A DNA stretch of 7,375 bases, from assembly GCA_903889845.1 (NCBI GenBank), contig CAISZB010000275.1:1-7375 (forward strand), written 5' to 3'. Source of the stretch: an uncultured Verrucomicrobium sp. GTDB taxonomy: Bacteria > Verrucomicrobiota > Verrucomicrobiia > Methylacidiphilales > GAS474. The notes below the pieces were generated by a model that was not told the DNA's origin, ran no database searches, and saw nothing but the letters and a program-made list of their open reading frames with translations. Within the stretch, counting starts at the first letter, position 1. Every line of letters starts with the position of its first letter. The translations under genes were made by a program, and so were the position numbers. This document shows positions 6,954-7,375 of the stretch, piece after piece.

Positions 6954-7040
6954 GGGGGCGAGGCTAAGGGCCTTCCCGGCCGGAGCCAAGGTTGTATTGC
7001 CTTCGGCGCGGCGGGGGCGCTACCGTGGCGGCTCTATCCT
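6954..7040. promoter_or_regulatory. Divergent intergenic region between the oxidoreductase gene and manC-like gene
   Basis: These 87 bp must carry the promoter for the plus-strand guanylyltransferase gene and probably one for the minus-strand oxidoreductase gene. A weak sigma70-like pair, TTGCCT (6997-7002) and TACCGT (7021-7026) with an 18-bp spacer, faces the guanylyltransferase and would leave a leader of only about 8 nt. No operator-like repeat or Shine-Dalgarno is visible. The promoter hexamers are a guess; the divergent arrangement is certain. Confidence 0.25.
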
Positions 7041-7375
7041 ATGGAAATCGACGCCCGCTTCTACATCTGCATCCTCGCCGGGGGGACCGGGGAACGGTTC
7101 TGGCCCGTCAGCCGCAAGGACAAGCCGAAGCACCTCATCACCCTCTTCGGGGAGGCGACCCTCCTGGAGCAGGCCGTCCGCCGCGCACAGGGCGTCGTCC
7201 CGAAGGAGCAGATCCTCGTCCTCACGAATGAGGACCAGTTGGAGGAGACGCGCCGCATCCTCACCTTCCTGGCCCCCGACCAGATCGTGGCCGAGCCGGA
7301 GAAGCGCGACACGGCCCCCGCCTGCGCCCTGGCCACGGCCCTGGCCCGGTCGAAGCACCCCAAGGCCGTCCTCGC
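7041..7375 (+). CDS. manC: Mannose-1-phosphate guanylyltransferase, C-terminus cut off by window edge
   Basis: The first 111 codons of a sugar-nucleotide pyrophosphorylase that makes GDP-mannose from mannose 1-phosphate and GTP, feeding surface polysaccharide and glycan synthesis in the cytoplasm. The nucleotide-binding signature is clear at the N-terminus: ILAGGTGERFWPVSRKDKPK (11-30). It is followed by HLITLFGEATLLEQAVRRAQG and, near residues 81-93, VAEPEKRDTAPAC, the counterpart of the usual EPxxRNTAPA (here D instead of N). The GGTGxRFWPxSRxxxPK form is the GMP pyrophosphorylase type rather than the glucose- or UDP-GlcNAc-type. Full family members are about 350 residues (short form) or 470 (fused to an isomerase domain); the window ends too early to tell. 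The ATG at 7041 has no Shine-Dalgarno. There is no functional link to the xylose genes. Confidence 0.9.
   Translation, partial: MEIDARFYICILAGGTGERFWPVSRKDKPKHLITLFGEATLLEQAVRRAQGVVPKEQILVLTNEDQLEETRRILTFLAPDQIVAEPEKRDTAPACALATALARSKHPKAVL

Noticed and set aside
1..7375. Search for CRISPR repeats, insertion-sequence ends, tRNA genes, phage genes or toxin-antitoxin pairs
   Set aside because: None seen by eye on either strand; the genes have uniform composition and housekeeping or catabolic functions, so I find no support for a mobile or defence system.

Overview
The window is an ordinary-looking stretch of a GC-rich bacterial chromosome. G or C dominates third codon positions, and this also produces many long non-coding open frames. 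It carries eight genes and is centred on a D-xylose catabolism cluster. The organism is probably a Gram-negative environmental bacterium. The protein flavour (an AraC-type regulator divergent from xylA, a TIM-barrel sugar isomerase/epimerase, a Gfo/Idh/MocA oxidoreductase, a YebC that begins MGRQW) and the near absence of Shine-Dalgarno motifs would suit a member of the Verrucomicrobia/PVC group. That placement is inference, and nothing here fixes the taxon.

Minus strand, in transcription order from the centre leftwards: xylA (xylose isomerase, 4975-3647), then xylB (xylulokinase, 3625-2147) only 21 bp later. Next come a Nudix hydrolase with a basic N-terminal extension (2054-1443), a sugar phosphate isomerase/epimerase-like TIM barrel (1376-618), and a YebC-family protein cut by the left edge (574-1). 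The last three are co-oriented with xylAB but separated by gaps of 92, 66 and 43 bp, so they may or may not share its transcript.

Plus strand: an AraC-family regulator (5042-5950) is divergent from xylA across a 66-bp gap, and by context it is the xylose regulator. It ends 9 bp short of a convergent Gfo/Idh/MocA oxidoreductase gene (6953-5960, minus strand). That gene is interrupted by a one-base frameshift in a run of seven G (C on the coding strand). Divergent from it, a mannose-1-phosphate guanylyltransferase gene starts at 7041 and runs off the right edge.

How the genes work together: XylA converts D-xylose to D-xylulose, XylB phosphorylates it to D-xylulose 5-phosphate for the pentose phosphate pathway, and the AraC-type protein probably senses the sugar and controls both directions from the shared intergenic region. 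No xylose transporter gene is in view. The guanylyltransferase belongs to GDP-mannose/surface polysaccharide synthesis and looks unrelated. I see no RNA gene, CRISPR array, mobile element or phage gene, and no convincing undescribed system. The most useful second looks are the frameshift and the short divergent xyl control region.
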